Source of the DNA: Hyphomicrobiaceae bacterium | GTDB lineage: Bacteria > Pseudomonadota > Alphaproteobacteria > Rhizobiales > Aestuariivirgaceae | Reading direction: 5' to 3' | NCBI GenBank assembly: GCA_900298995.1 | Contig: OMIC01000008.1 | Span: forward strand, 62,001 to 126,000 | Length of the DNA: 64,000 bases | Shown here: positions 44,067 through 52,045 of the stretch, piece after piece | Numbering within the stretch: position 1 is the stretch's first letter | Layout of the letters: every line of letters begins with the position of its first letter | Made by a program: the position numbers and the translations under genes | Notes under the pieces: model-generated | What the model was told of the DNA's origin: nothing | The model's input: the letters and a program-made list of their open reading frames with translations, nothing else | The model's database searches: none

Positions 44067-45185
44067 ATGACGGGTGACGCCGATTTCGAGATATTCCTGG
44101 TGGCGACGCCGGGCCTTGAGGCCCAGTTGTGCGCCGAGGCGAAGTCGATCGGGTTCAAAAATCCGAAGCAGGTGCCTGGCGGCGTCATAGTGCGTGGCGG
44201 CTGGCGCGATGTCTGGCACGCCAATCTCGAGCTGCGCGGTTGCGGCAAGGTGCTGGCCCGCATCGGGGCCTTCCGCGTGATGCATCTGGCGCAACTCGAC
44301 AAGCGGGCGCGCAAATTCCCATGGGGCGAGTATCTGCGCAAGGATGTGCCGGTGCTCGTGGAAGCCAGTTGCTCGCGCTCGCGGATCTACCATTCGCAGG
44401 CTGCAGCACAGCGCATTGCCCGCGCCATTTCCGAGGAGTTTGGGGCTCAGGTGACGCCCGACGCCGAAGTCGTGATCAAGGCGCGGATCCTCGACGATCT
44501 CTGCACGATCAGTGTCGACACATCCGGAGAGTTGCTGCACAAGCGGGGCCACAAGCAGGGTGTCGGAAAGGCGCCGATGCGCGAAACCATGGCGGCGCTC
44601 CTGCTCAGGGCCTGTGGCTTCGATGGCGTGGAGCCGCTGGTTGATCCGATGTGCGGCTCTGGCACTTTCGTGATCGAGGCGGCGGAAATCGCAGCAGGCC
44701 TCCAACCCGGCCGCGAGCGGCGTTTCGCCTTCGAGGATCTGGCTGGTTTCGACGAAGCCACCTTTCGCGCCATGCGCCTGTCCGGGCCCCGCCGGACGCC
44801 CCCTGCCTCATATCATGGCAGTGACCGGGATGCGGGGGCGGTACAACAGGCGCAAGAAAACGCCCGGCGTGCAGGCGTATCCGCCTTCACGCAGTTTCGA
44901 TGCCAGACGATCAGCGCTCTGGTTCCACCGGAAGGTCCGGCGGGCCTCGTCATCGTCAATCCGCCTTATGGTGCCCGGATCGGGGAGAAGAAGCCCTTGT
45001 TCGCGCTCTACGGCGCCTTGGGTCAGGTGCTGCGCAGCCGGTTTTCAGGCTGGCGTGTGGGGCTCATCACGACGGACGCGTCCCTCGCGGGCGCAACCGG
45101 GCTGCCGTTTCTGCCACCGGGCCCGCCCATCCTGCATGGCGGGCTGAAGGTGAAGCTGTTCCTGACCGGAAATCTGCAGTCTTAG
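44067..45185 (+). CDS. THUMP-domain class I RNA methyltransferase (RlmL/RlmK N-terminal type)
   Basis: A 372-residue SAM-dependent RNA N-methyltransferase. An N-terminal ferredoxin-like/THUMP region (residues 1-160, ending in DDLCTISVDTSGELLHKRG) is followed by the catalytic domain with DPMCGSGTFVIEA (SAM-binding motif I) and the base-flipping NPPYGARIG. It resembles the 23S rRNA m2G2445 enzyme (RlmL N-terminal half). ATG 44067 is four bases after the creatininase stop. It is the only evident housekeeping gene in this part. Its last codons overlap, on the other strand, the end of a 30-residue reading frame. Confidence 0.88.
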   Translation: MTGDADFEIFLVATPGLEAQLCAEAKSIGFKNPKQVPGGVIVRGGWRDVWHANLELRGCGKVLARIGAFRVMHLAQLDKRARKFPWGEYLRKDVPVLVEASCSRSRIYHSQAAAQRIARAISEEFGAQVTPDAEVVIKARILDDLCTISVDTSGELLHKRGHKQGVGKAPMRETMAALLLRACGFDGVEPLVDPMCGSGTFVIEAAEIAAGLQPGRERRFAFEDLAGFDEATFRAMRLSGPRRTPPASYHGSDRDAGAVQQAQENARRAGVSAFTQFRCQTISALVPPEGPAGLVIVNPPYGARIGEKKPLFALYGALGQVLRSRFSGWRVGLITTDASLAGATGLPFLPPGPPILHGGLKVKLFLTGNLQS

Positions 45186-45274
45186 GACCAGCTCAGCGCG
45201 AAGGCGCCGACGGCCAAAAGAATGATGATCGACGCCGCGATCCAGTGCTTGGCCGTGAAATCATGCATCATCAT
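45182..45274 (-). CDS. Probable small single-span membrane protein (30 residues)
   Basis: The reading frame begins with three ATG codons (MMMHDFTAKHW) and ends TAA. It has one hydrophobic segment of about 18 residues (IAASIIILLAVGAFALSW). A GGGAG lies seven bases ahead of the first ATG. It starts 16 bases after the Sel1-repeat gene on the same strand, so co-transcription is likely. The short polar head and single helix resemble known small membrane proteins that modulate larger complexes. No homologue is recalled; coding status is inferred from ribosome-binding site, spacing and hydrophobicity. Confidence 0.5.
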   Translation of the reverse strand: MMMHDFTAKHWIAASIIILLAVGAFALSWS

Positions 45275-45290
45275 GCTGCTGCTCCCGCCT

Positions 45291-45917
45291 TCACTTGCTG
45301 CGCTTCGGGCTGAAGGCCTGCACCATCAGCTTCGCCTGCTTGACCTGATCCTCGGTCATGCCGGCTGCAATCTCGTCGCGGTAACTGGCTGCATTGTCGA
45401 AACCCGGCTGTTCGGCGCAGAGATCGAGCCACATGAAGGCAGCAATCGGGTCGGGCTTGACGCCGCGGCCCTTCCAGTAGGCGAGCCCCGCCTCATACTG
45501 GGCCTGCGGCTCGCCCTGGTTGGCGGCCATCAGCAGCCAGTTCATGCCGGCCGCCTGATCCTGCTTCACGACGTCGCCACCCTTCATCAGCCACCAGCCG
45601 AGCTTGAGCTGCGCGTCGGAGTTCCCGTTCTTGGCAGACTCGCCCCACCAGAACACCGCCTCGGCATTGTTCTGCTCGACACCATTGCGGTTTTCGCCCT
45701 TGAGGCCCCAGCTGCGCGGGCCATACATCTCGCCGATGATATAGGCGGCCTCGGCGTTGCCGTCCTTGGCGTAGGGCAGAAGCAGGCTGAGCGCCTTGGC
45801 ATAATCCTCGCCACGGAATGCCGCCATGCCGTCCTGATAGGCATCCGCCCATGCTGTTCCGTTCACGAGGCCGAGCACTCCCACGGCCATCAGGCTGGCG
45901 CGAAGACCAGATTTCAT
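45291..45917 (-). CDS. Exported Sel1-like repeat protein
   Basis: A 208-residue protein with a Sec signal peptide (ASLMAVGVLGLVNGTAWA, cleaved near residue 24). It is followed by Sel1/TPR-like helical repeats: YAKDGNAEAAYIIGEMY, SAKNGNSDAQLKLGWWL and AANQGEPQAQYEAGLAYWKG. Such repeats form a scaffold for protein contacts in the periplasm. ATG 45917 has AGGAG about ten bases upstream. It is divergent from xsc and followed by the 30-residue membrane frame. Exact partners are unknown. Confidence 0.85.
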   Translation of the reverse strand: MKSGLRASLMAVGVLGLVNGTAWADAYQDGMAAFRGEDYAKALSLLLPYAKDGNAEAAYIIGEMYGPRSWGLKGENRNGVEQNNAEAVFWWGESAKNGNSDAQLKLGWWLMKGGDVVKQDQAAGMNWLLMAANQGEPQAQYEAGLAYWKGRGVKPDPIAAFMWLDLCAEQPGFDNAASYRDEIAAGMTEDQVKQAKLMVQAFSPKRSK

Positions 45918-45980
45918 CGGAGAAACTCCTCTTCTCTTGATCCATGTGTTAGGCCAGCGCGAAGGGCAGGGCAATATCCA

Positions 45981-46005
45981 GCCTTTGAACCTTTCGGTTC
46001 AAGGC
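45981..46005 (-). other. Hairpin in the leader of the Sel1-repeat gene
   Basis: On the minus strand GCCTTGAACC-GAAA-GGTTCAAAGGC forms a stem of about ten pairs with one bulged A, closed by a GAAA (GNRA-type) tetraloop. It sits in the 217-base gap between the Sel1 gene and xsc, about 64 bases ahead of the Sel1 start. It could be a leader structure or an end-of-transcript signal; no T-run follows on either strand. Confidence 0.4.
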
Positions 46006-46134
46006 CTTATGAAGGGTCTCGGGTCGGTGGACCCCGGTGTCCCGCGCCTCTGGTTCTAGGCTGCGGCGCGGTGCCCGGGCTAGAAGCCGGTCCATCTGCC
46101 GGAAGGCACCAGCATTCACGAGGAAGATCCAGCC

Positions 46135-47910
46135 ATGCGCATGACCACCGAAGAGGCGTTCGTCAAGGTACTCCAGATGCACGGCATCCAGCATGCCTTT
46201 GGCATCATCGGATCGGCCTTCATGCCGATCTCCGATCTGTTTCCCAAGGCAGGCATCACATTCTGGGACTGCGCGCATGAAGGGTCCGGCGGCATGATGG
46301 CGGATGGCTTCACACGCGCCTCCGGCAAGATGTGCATGATGATCGCCCAGAACGGTCCGGGCATCACCAACTTCGTCACCGCCGTCAAGACCGCCTACTG
46401 GAATCACACGCCGCTGCTGCTGGTGACGCCGCAGGCCGCCAACCGCACGATCGGCCAGGGCGGCTTCCAGGAAGTGGAGCAGATGGCGCTGTTCAAGGAT
46501 ATGGTCGGTTATCAGGAGGAGGTGCGCGATGCCTCCCGCGTCGCGGAAGTTCTGAACCGCGTGATCATGAATGCCAAGCGCCTGTCCGCTCCCTGCCAGA
46601 TCAACATGCCGCGCGACTTCTGGACCCAGGTGATCGACATCGAGCTTCCGGCTGCCGTTGGTTTCGAGCGTCCCTCGGGTGGCGAGGACGCCATGGCCGC
46701 TGCGGCCAAGCTCCTCTCCGAAGCGAAGTTCCCGGTGATCCTCAATGGCGCGGGCGTCGTCATCGGCGGCGCCATTCCGGCTGCCAAGGCCTTGGCCGAA
46801 CGGCTCACCGCGCCGGTCTGCGTCGGCTACCAGCACAATGACGCCTTCCCCGGCTCGCATCCGCTGTTTGCCGGCCCGCTCGGCTACAACGGCTCCAAGG
46901 CGGCCATGGAACTCATCAAGCAGGCCGATGTGGTGCTGGCGCTGGGCACCCGTCTCAATCCCTTCTCCACGCTTCCCGGTTACGGCCTCGACTACTGGCC
47001 CAGGGAGGCGAAGGTCATCCAGGTCGACATCAACCCCAACCGCATCGGTCTCACGAAGAAGGTGGCCGTGGGAATCGTCGGGGACGCGAAGATGGTCGCC
47101 GAGGGCATTCTTGCCAGGCTCTCGCCTGCGGCCGGCAATCAGGGCCGCGAGGAGCGCAAGAATCTCATCGCCACCACCAAGTCGCGCTGGGCGCAGCAGC
47201 TTTCGTCGATGGACCACGAGGATGACGATCCCGGCACGACCTGGAACGAGCGCGCGCGCAAGGCCAAGCCTGACTGGATGAGCCCGCGCATGGCGTGGCG
47301 CGCCATTCAGTCGGCGCTTCCGAAGGATGCCATCATCTCCTCCGACATCGGCAACAATTGCGCTATCGGCAATGCCTATCCGAGCTTTGAGCAGGGCCGG
47401 AAATATCTCGCGCCGGGCCTGTTCGGACCCTGCGGATATGGCCTGCCATCGATCGTCGGCGCCAAGATTGCCTGCCCGGACACGCCGGTCGTGGGCTTCG
47501 CGGGCGACGGCGCCTTCGGCATCGCCTGCACCGAGCTCACGGCCATCGGCCGCAAGGAGTGGCCGGCCGTCACCATGGTGGTGTTCCGCAACTACCAGTG
47601 GGGTGCGGAGAAGCGGAACTCAACGCTCTGGTATGACGACAATTTCGTCGGCACCGAACTCGACACGCACGTGTCCTATGCCGGTGTGGCCAAGGCCTGC
47701 GGCCTGCAGGGTGTGGTGGCACGCACCATGGATGAGCTGCGTGATGCGCTCGCCACGGCGGTGGAGGACCAGATGACGCACAAGAAGACCACGCTCATCG
47801 AGGCGCTCATCAACCAGGAACTGGGTGAACCCTTCCGGCGCGATGCCATGAAGAAGCCGGTGGCGGTTGCCGGCATCGATCCTGCCGACATGCGGCCGCA
47901 GGCGGTCTGA
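46135..47910 (+). CDS. xsc: Sulfoacetaldehyde acetyltransferase
   Basis: A 591-residue thiamine-diphosphate enzyme that converts sulfoacetaldehyde and phosphate into acetyl phosphate and sulfite, the key C-S cleavage of taurine and other C2-sulfonate breakdown. Xsc features are the N-terminus MTTEEAFVKVLQMHGIQHAF, DCAHEGSGGMMADGF with the cofactor Glu, and the ThDP/Mg motif GDGAFGIACTEL...FRNYQWGAEKRN. Length matches the family. ATG 46135 (or 46141) is plausible. The usual partners (phosphate acetyltransferase pta, tauR, taurine:pyruvate aminotransferase, sulfite exporter) are not in the window, so it stands alone between a leader region and a convergent amidohydrolase gene. Confidence 0.92.
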   Translation: MRMTTEEAFVKVLQMHGIQHAFGIIGSAFMPISDLFPKAGITFWDCAHEGSGGMMADGFTRASGKMCMMIAQNGPGITNFVTAVKTAYWNHTPLLLVTPQAANRTIGQGGFQEVEQMALFKDMVGYQEEVRDASRVAEVLNRVIMNAKRLSAPCQINMPRDFWTQVIDIELPAAVGFERPSGGEDAMAAAAKLLSEAKFPVILNGAGVVIGGAIPAAKALAERLTAPVCVGYQHNDAFPGSHPLFAGPLGYNGSKAAMELIKQADVVLALGTRLNPFSTLPGYGLDYWPREAKVIQVDINPNRIGLTKKVAVGIVGDAKMVAEGILARLSPAAGNQGREERKNLIATTKSRWAQQLSSMDHEDDDPGTTWNERARKAKPDWMSPRMAWRAIQSALPKDAIISSDIGNNCAIGNAYPSFEQGRKYLAPGLFGPCGYGLPSIVGAKIACPDTPVVGFAGDGAFGIACTELTAIGRKEWPAVTMVVFRNYQWGAEKRNSTLWYDDNFVGTELDTHVSYAGVAKACGLQGVVARTMDELRDALATAVEDQMTHKKTTLIEALINQELGEPFRRDAMKKPVAVAGIDPADMRPQAV

Positions 47911-47926
47911 GGCGGGAACGCCTGTT

Positions 47927-48784
47927 TCAGCTGCCGAGCCGGTAGGCGCGGATGCCGTTGTCGCGGAAGAGCTTGCGCCTTTCCCCGGGCGTGCAGCCTG
48001 CCGTTGCCCAGTCGAGCACACCGAGCCATGTCTTGTACTCGCCCGCCAGCTCGCACACCGGCCAGTCGCCGCCATACATCAGCCGGTCAAAGCCGAAGCA
48101 GGCGATCACATGGTCGATGTAGGGGCGCAGCTGGTCGCGCGTCCAGTGTGCGTGGTCGGCCTCGGTGGTCACGCCTGAAAGCTTGCACACCACGTTCGGC
48201 ATCGTGGCGAGCTCGCGGATATGGGCTTTCCAGGGCTCCGTGAGGCCGTCCCTGATCCCCGGCTTGCCGATGTGATCGAGGATGAAGGACACGTCGGGGC
48301 ATTGCCGCACCAGCTTGAGCACCGCCGGAAACTGGTGGTGATAGATGCAGATGTCGAAACTCAGGCCATATTTCGGAAGCAGCTTCACAGCCGCGACAAA
48401 ATCGGGCTTCACCGCGAAGTCCGGGTCGGGCTGGTTCTGGATGAGACGCCGGATGCCGCGCATCACGGGAAGCTTTGCCAGCCGTTCCATCTCGGGTTCG
48501 AGAGCCGCACCTCTCTCCAGCGGCAGGCAGGCCACGCAGCCCTTGAGGCGCGGGTCCTGATCGGCCAGCGACTGCACCCACAGTGCCTCGTCCATGTATT
48601 GCGGCATGTCGACATCGACTTCGGCGAAGGCCATGTTTTCGATGACGTAGGGGGCGGCCCGCGCCGTCAGATCCGCAATGGTCCAGTCCCGGCCGAGCTT
48701 CGGCGCACCCGCAGCCCAGCTGTAGCGGAACCGCCTGGTATCCAGCAGATGCACATGCGTGTCGGTGATGGGAAAATCGATCAT
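47927..48784 (-). CDS. Amidohydrolase family 2 (fuconolactonase/PDC-hydrolase-like)
   Basis: A 285-residue TIM-barrel hydrolase. The metal motif is DTHVHLLD at residues 8-15, followed by SFILDHIGKPG (metal His/active-site region), the Ser-rich region KLSGVTTEADH and the catalytic Asp in YGGDWPVCEL. Family members hydrolyse sugar lactones or 2-pyrone-4,6-dicarboxylate or decarboxylate aromatic acids. It lies 72 bases downstream of the SMP-30 gene on the same strand, so two lactone-hydrolysing folds are side by side. It converges on xsc with 16 bases between. Confidence 0.85.
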   Translation of the reverse strand: MIDFPITDTHVHLLDTRRFRYSWAAGAPKLGRDWTIADLTARAAPYVIENMAFAEVDVDMPQYMDEALWVQSLADQDPRLKGCVACLPLERGAALEPEMERLAKLPVMRGIRRLIQNQPDPDFAVKPDFVAAVKLLPKYGLSFDICIYHHQFPAVLKLVRQCPDVSFILDHIGKPGIRDGLTEPWKAHIRELATMPNVVCKLSGVTTEADHAHWTRDQLRPYIDHVIACFGFDRLMYGGDWPVCELAGEYKTWLGVLDWATAGCTPGERRKLFRDNGIRAYRLGS

Positions 48785-48856
48785 GTCCGGGGCCTCTCCG
48801 TCATCGCCGCTGTCTTAGCCCAAGGCGCGCCTTCCGTCATCTGGGGGTGGTGGGCG

Positions 48857-49741
48857 TCAGATCCCGAAAACCGGTTCCTCCAGTCCGCGGATTCCGGTAT
48901 CCAGCGCGAAGACCGCGCCGCCCGGGCCCGTCTCATCTTCCGCGCGGACAATACCGGGGCTCCATCCGCTCGTCACAAACAGGGTTGAAAGCCCGGGGCC
49001 GCCAAAGGCCGGGGCTGTCACGATCGGGCAGGGCAGCGCGATGGACTGCAGCAACTTGCCGTCCGGTGCGAAACGGCTGACACGGCCGCCGCCATACTGC
49101 GCGCACCACACGCCGCCTTCGGCATCCACCGTCAGCCCGTCCGGCAGTCCCTCGGCCTCGGTGAATTGTGCGAAGACCCGGCGACCCCGAAGCACCCTTG
49201 TGTTGCGTTCCACATCATAGGCCAGAATGCGCCGTCCGGCGGAGTCGCTGAAATACATGGTCTCGCCACCCGGCGAGAAGGCCGGGCCATTGCACACGGC
49301 ATAGCCGCCGTCGCCGACGCTCCAGGCCCCGTCGGCCGTCACGCAATAGATCAGTCCCCGCGGTTCCGTCTCGCCGACATCGAAGGTGCCCAGCCACAAC
49401 CGGCCGAAGCGGTCCAGCTTGCTGTCGTTGTAAAGCACGCCCTCGCGGCGTTCATTGGGGTCCGCAAACGCCGTGCATGCACCTGTCCCGGGATCAAACA
49501 GGACTAGGCCGGAGTCGACGGCCAGCACCAGCCTGCCGCCGCGTGCGAAGGTGAAGGAGCCGATCATGCTCGTATCCGGGATGGTCCAGCTCCGGGTTGC
49601 GGCACTGCCCCAGGTCATGCGGTGGAGCGTGGGCCCATACCAGTCGATCCAGTAGAGTGCCTGCTGGCCGGCATGCCACATCGGGCTCTCGCCAAGCCGG
49701 TCGCGCGTCTGCGCAAGGATCGTCCAATTCGCACTGCTCAT
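48857..49741 (-). CDS. SMP-30/gluconolactonase-family protein
   Basis: A 294-residue six-bladed propeller. LGESPMWHAGQQALYWIDW (metal Glu) begins it, with LYNDSKLDRFGRLWLGTF (metal Asn/Asp) and NGPAFSPGGETMYFSDSAG further on, all typical of calcium-dependent sugar lactonases. The C-terminal repeats end with the region around FGGPGLSTLFVTS. ATG 49741 overlaps the stop of the Fe-S protein gene (ATGA), showing translational coupling. It probably opens a lactone or cyclic intermediate made by the upstream enzyme; the substrate is not known. Confidence 0.87.
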   Translation of the reverse strand: MSSANWTILAQTRDRLGESPMWHAGQQALYWIDWYGPTLHRMTWGSAATRSWTIPDTSMIGSFTFARGGRLVLAVDSGLVLFDPGTGACTAFADPNERREGVLYNDSKLDRFGRLWLGTFDVGETEPRGLIYCVTADGAWSVGDGGYAVCNGPAFSPGGETMYFSDSAGRRILAYDVERNTRVLRGRRVFAQFTEAEGLPDGLTVDAEGGVWCAQYGGGRVSRFAPDGKLLQSIALPCPIVTAPAFGGPGLSTLFVTSGWSPGIVRAEDETGPGGAVFALDTGIRGLEEPVFGI

Positions 49742-51183
49742 TCTGTGCCCCCCGTAGCCGCCGGGCTGGTGCTTATCCACATCTTGCCTTCCCCCGCCGC
49801 GACCTCCGCCACCGGTCGGATCTCGTCCATGTGTCCGCCCATGGCAGCATAGGCCGCGCGCGGCATGGTGAATTCGATGGGCGCCACCAGCGCGGGTGTC
49901 GGCACCGAACCGAACGCATTGGCCGGCAGGGTCGTTACGTCCACCATATAGGTGATGCCGCCGCCCGGCCAGATGTAGCAGGGCGCGCCGCCGGCGGTGA
50001 CGCGCGTCACGGCCTCCTTCACCGACTGCGTGAGCCGTACGGGATTCTCGGTGACGCCCGCGCGCAGCGATCCGCCCGCGCCCGCCATGAACAGCACCGA
50101 GCACAGGGCCGGCTCGCAATTTTCGACGATGCGCGCGACGGAGAGTTGCAGGGCCGGGGGCAGGTCCTTCTCGACGGGTGTCAGCGCTGCATCGAGTTCG
50201 TAATAGGCAAAGTGCTCGCCTGTTGTGGATACCATCAGCATGCGCAGGCCTGGCCAGGCTTCCTTGGGATCGAACGGCTTCAATATGCTGAGCGGATCGG
50301 TGAGATCCGTTCCGCCCCAGCCTGTTCCGGGATGCGCCACCTTGAAATAGCGCCCGGGTGTCGAGCGATGGCCCTTCATCCTGATGCCGGTATCAGCCAC
50401 GCCGAGAAACTTCCCCGCCTGGTGTTCCGAGAGAACGCCGGTGATGTGGTCATCGACCACCACCACCTCATCGACCAGCCCCATCCATTGTCTGGCGAAC
50501 ATGCCGATGGTGGCCGAGCCGCAGCCCACCCGCATGCGTTCCTCGCGATGGCCGTTGATGACAGGCGCCTTGCCTGCCGCAATCACCACCGTTGCGCCTC
50601 CGTCGACATGCGCTTCCACCGGATGCCCATTGGCCAGCGCCAGCATTGCCTCGCAGGTGACGCGGCCTTCCTTCTTTGAGCCTCCGGTCAGGTGCCGGAC
50701 CCCGCCCAGCGACAGCATCTGCGAGCCATATTCGCCCGTTGTCACATGGCCGATCTGTTCGCCCTCGACGCGCACGGCGGCGCGCTCGTCGCCGAGGTGC
50801 CGGTCGGTATCGATCTTCACCTTGAGGCCGCAATAGCTGAAGATGCCCTCGGTCACCACCGTGACCATGTCGACGCCATCCACCTCGGCGGAGACGATGA
50901 AGGGCGCGGGCTTGTAGTCCGGGTAGGTCGTGCCGGCGCCGATGGCGGTCACGAAGGTCTGGGGCTGAGGCAGGATGCGGCCGTCCCATTCGCGTGACGC
51001 GGGAAGGAAGGGCGCCACGGCTCCCCCGGCCGAGGCCGTCCGCTGCAGCAGCACATGCGGATCGACCCGTGTCAGCACGCCGCCGCGGTTTGCATAGCGG
51101 TCGCAGGCGCCCAGCATGCCTTCGCGGATGTAGCAGAGCACGGGGCAGGCATCGCAGCGGATCTTTCCGGGCTGATCGTCCAT
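49738..51183 (-). CDS. Fe-S protein resembling 6-hydroxynicotinate reductase
   Basis: A 481-residue protein with an N-terminal cysteine cluster C10-X2-C13-X3-C17-X9-C27 (CDACPVLC...ACDRY), likely holding an iron-sulfur cluster. A long conserved body follows with TEGIFSYCGLKVKIDTDR, MRVGCGSATIGMF, AHPGTGWGGTDLTDP and PCYIWPGGGITYMVD. The pattern matches what I recall of proteins annotated as 6-hydroxynicotinate reductase, the ferredoxin-dependent enzyme of Eubacterium barkeri, which also has proteobacterial relatives. The divergent ferredoxin-NADP reductase gene would supply electrons. ATG 51183 is the start. The assignment to nicotinate is from memory and not certain; another pyridine or cyclic substrate is possible. 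Confidence 0.6.
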   Translation of the reverse strand: MDDQPGKIRCDACPVLCYIREGMLGACDRYANRGGVLTRVDPHVLLQRTASAGGAVAPFLPASREWDGRILPQPQTFVTAIGAGTTYPDYKPAPFIVSAEVDGVDMVTVVTEGIFSYCGLKVKIDTDRHLGDERAAVRVEGEQIGHVTTGEYGSQMLSLGGVRHLTGGSKKEGRVTCEAMLALANGHPVEAHVDGGATVVIAAGKAPVINGHREERMRVGCGSATIGMFARQWMGLVDEVVVVDDHITGVLSEHQAGKFLGVADTGIRMKGHRSTPGRYFKVAHPGTGWGGTDLTDPLSILKPFDPKEAWPGLRMLMVSTTGEHFAYYELDAALTPVEKDLPPALQLSVARIVENCEPALCSVLFMAGAGGSLRAGVTENPVRLTQSVKEAVTRVTAGGAPCYIWPGGGITYMVDVTTLPANAFGSVPTPALVAPIEFTMPRAAYAAMGGHMDEIRPVAEVAAGEGKMWISTSPAATGGTE

Positions 51184-51202
51184 GGTGGTTCCAAACGGCT
51201 GG

Positions 51203-51231
51203 TTGACAGCCCGGGGATGATCCCATAAATT
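51203..51231 (+). promoter_or_regulatory. Sigma70-type promoter of the ferredoxin reductase operon
   Basis: TTGACA (51203-51208), 17 bases, then TAAATT (51226-51231). The -35 is a perfect consensus, and the -10 runs into the large inverted repeat at 51229-51252, so a bound repressor would occlude polymerase. The whole 86-base gap serves two divergent operons. Confidence 0.55.
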
Positions 51232-51252
51232 TCATTTGCATACAAACGAAAT
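51229..51252. promoter_or_regulatory. 24-bp operator, probably for the adjacent MarR regulator
   Basis: ATTTCATTTG-CATA-CAAACGAAAT has 10-base inverted arms with nine of ten positions paired. It is A+T-rich in a G+C-rich genome and sits between the divergent Fe-S protein and ferredoxin reductase genes. The size and symmetry fit a MarR dimer, and a MarR gene lies in the rightward operon (52046). Binding would shut both directions. Confidence 0.65.
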
Positions 51253-51269
51253 TCTGCACGAGTGCGTCC

Positions 51270-52043
51270 ATGAGTGCCCTGTTCGAGGAAGATGTCCTGA
51301 GCGTCCATCACTGGACCGACCGGCTGTTCAGTTTCAAGACGACGCGCTCGCCGTCCTTTCGCTATGAAAACGGCCAGTTCACCATGATCGGGCTTGCCGT
51401 GAACGGCAAGCCGCTGCTCAGGGCCTACAGCCTCGTGAGCCCCAATTATGCCGATGAGCTCGAGTTTCTTTCGATCAAGGTGCCGGACGGACCGCTGACC
51501 TCCAGGCTCCAGCACATTCAGGCCGGCGACAAGATCCTGGTTGGCCGCAAGCCCACCGGAACCCTGCTGATCGACAACCTGCTGCCCGGCCGCAACCTCT
51601 ATCTCCTCGGCACCGGGACCGGGCTTGCGCCCTTCATGAGTCTGGTGAAGGACCCCGCCGTCTATGACCGCTTCGAAAAGGTTGTTCTGGTGCATGGCTG
51701 CCGGTTCTCCGCTGAACTCGCCTATGCCGATGAGATCGAGCGCGTGCTCCCCGGCGATGAGCTCCTGGGCGAGGAGATCCGCTCCAAGCTGCTCTACTAC
51801 CCCACCGTCACACGCGAGGAGTTCCGCCATCGTGGTCGCATCACGCATCTTCTGGGCGAGGGCCGCATTGCATCCGATCTTGGCCTTGCACCGCTGGACG
51901 CCGCACAGGACAGGGTCATGATCTGTGGCAGTCCGGCTTTTCTGTCCGACATCACTGCGCTGCTCAGGAGCCGCGCCTTCAGCGAGGGCAACAGCAGCGA
52001 GCCTGGCAGCTACGTCATCGAAAAAGCCTTCGTCGAGCGCTGA
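51270..52043 (+). CDS. Ferredoxin-NADP reductase (Fpr type)
   Basis: A 257-residue FAD flavoprotein that moves electrons between NADPH and ferredoxin or flavodoxin. The FAD motif RAYSLVSPNY, the NADP/pyrophosphate motif LGTGTGLAPFMSL, MICGSPAFLSD and a C-terminal AFVER are all present, matching the bacterial Fpr subclass. ATG 51270 has a weak ribosome-binding site. It is divergent from the Fe-S reductase-like gene, with a shared operator between, and 2 bases from the MarR gene. It probably feeds that Fe-S enzyme, via a ferredoxin not seen in the window. Confidence 0.9.
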   Translation: MSALFEEDVLSVHHWTDRLFSFKTTRSPSFRYENGQFTMIGLAVNGKPLLRAYSLVSPNYADELEFLSIKVPDGPLTSRLQHIQAGDKILVGRKPTGTLLIDNLLPGRNLYLLGTGTGLAPFMSLVKDPAVYDRFEKVVLVHGCRFSAELAYADEIERVLPGDELLGEEIRSKLLYYPTVTREEFRHRGRITHLLGEGRIASDLGLAPLDAAQDRVMICGSPAFLSDITALLRSRAFSEGNSSEPGSYVIEKAFVER

Positions 52044-52045
52044 GC

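Noticed and set aside
47910-47923. Small hairpin AGGCG-GGAA-CGCCT followed by GTTT after xsc
   Set aside because: Only five base pairs and no T-run; too weak to call a terminator.
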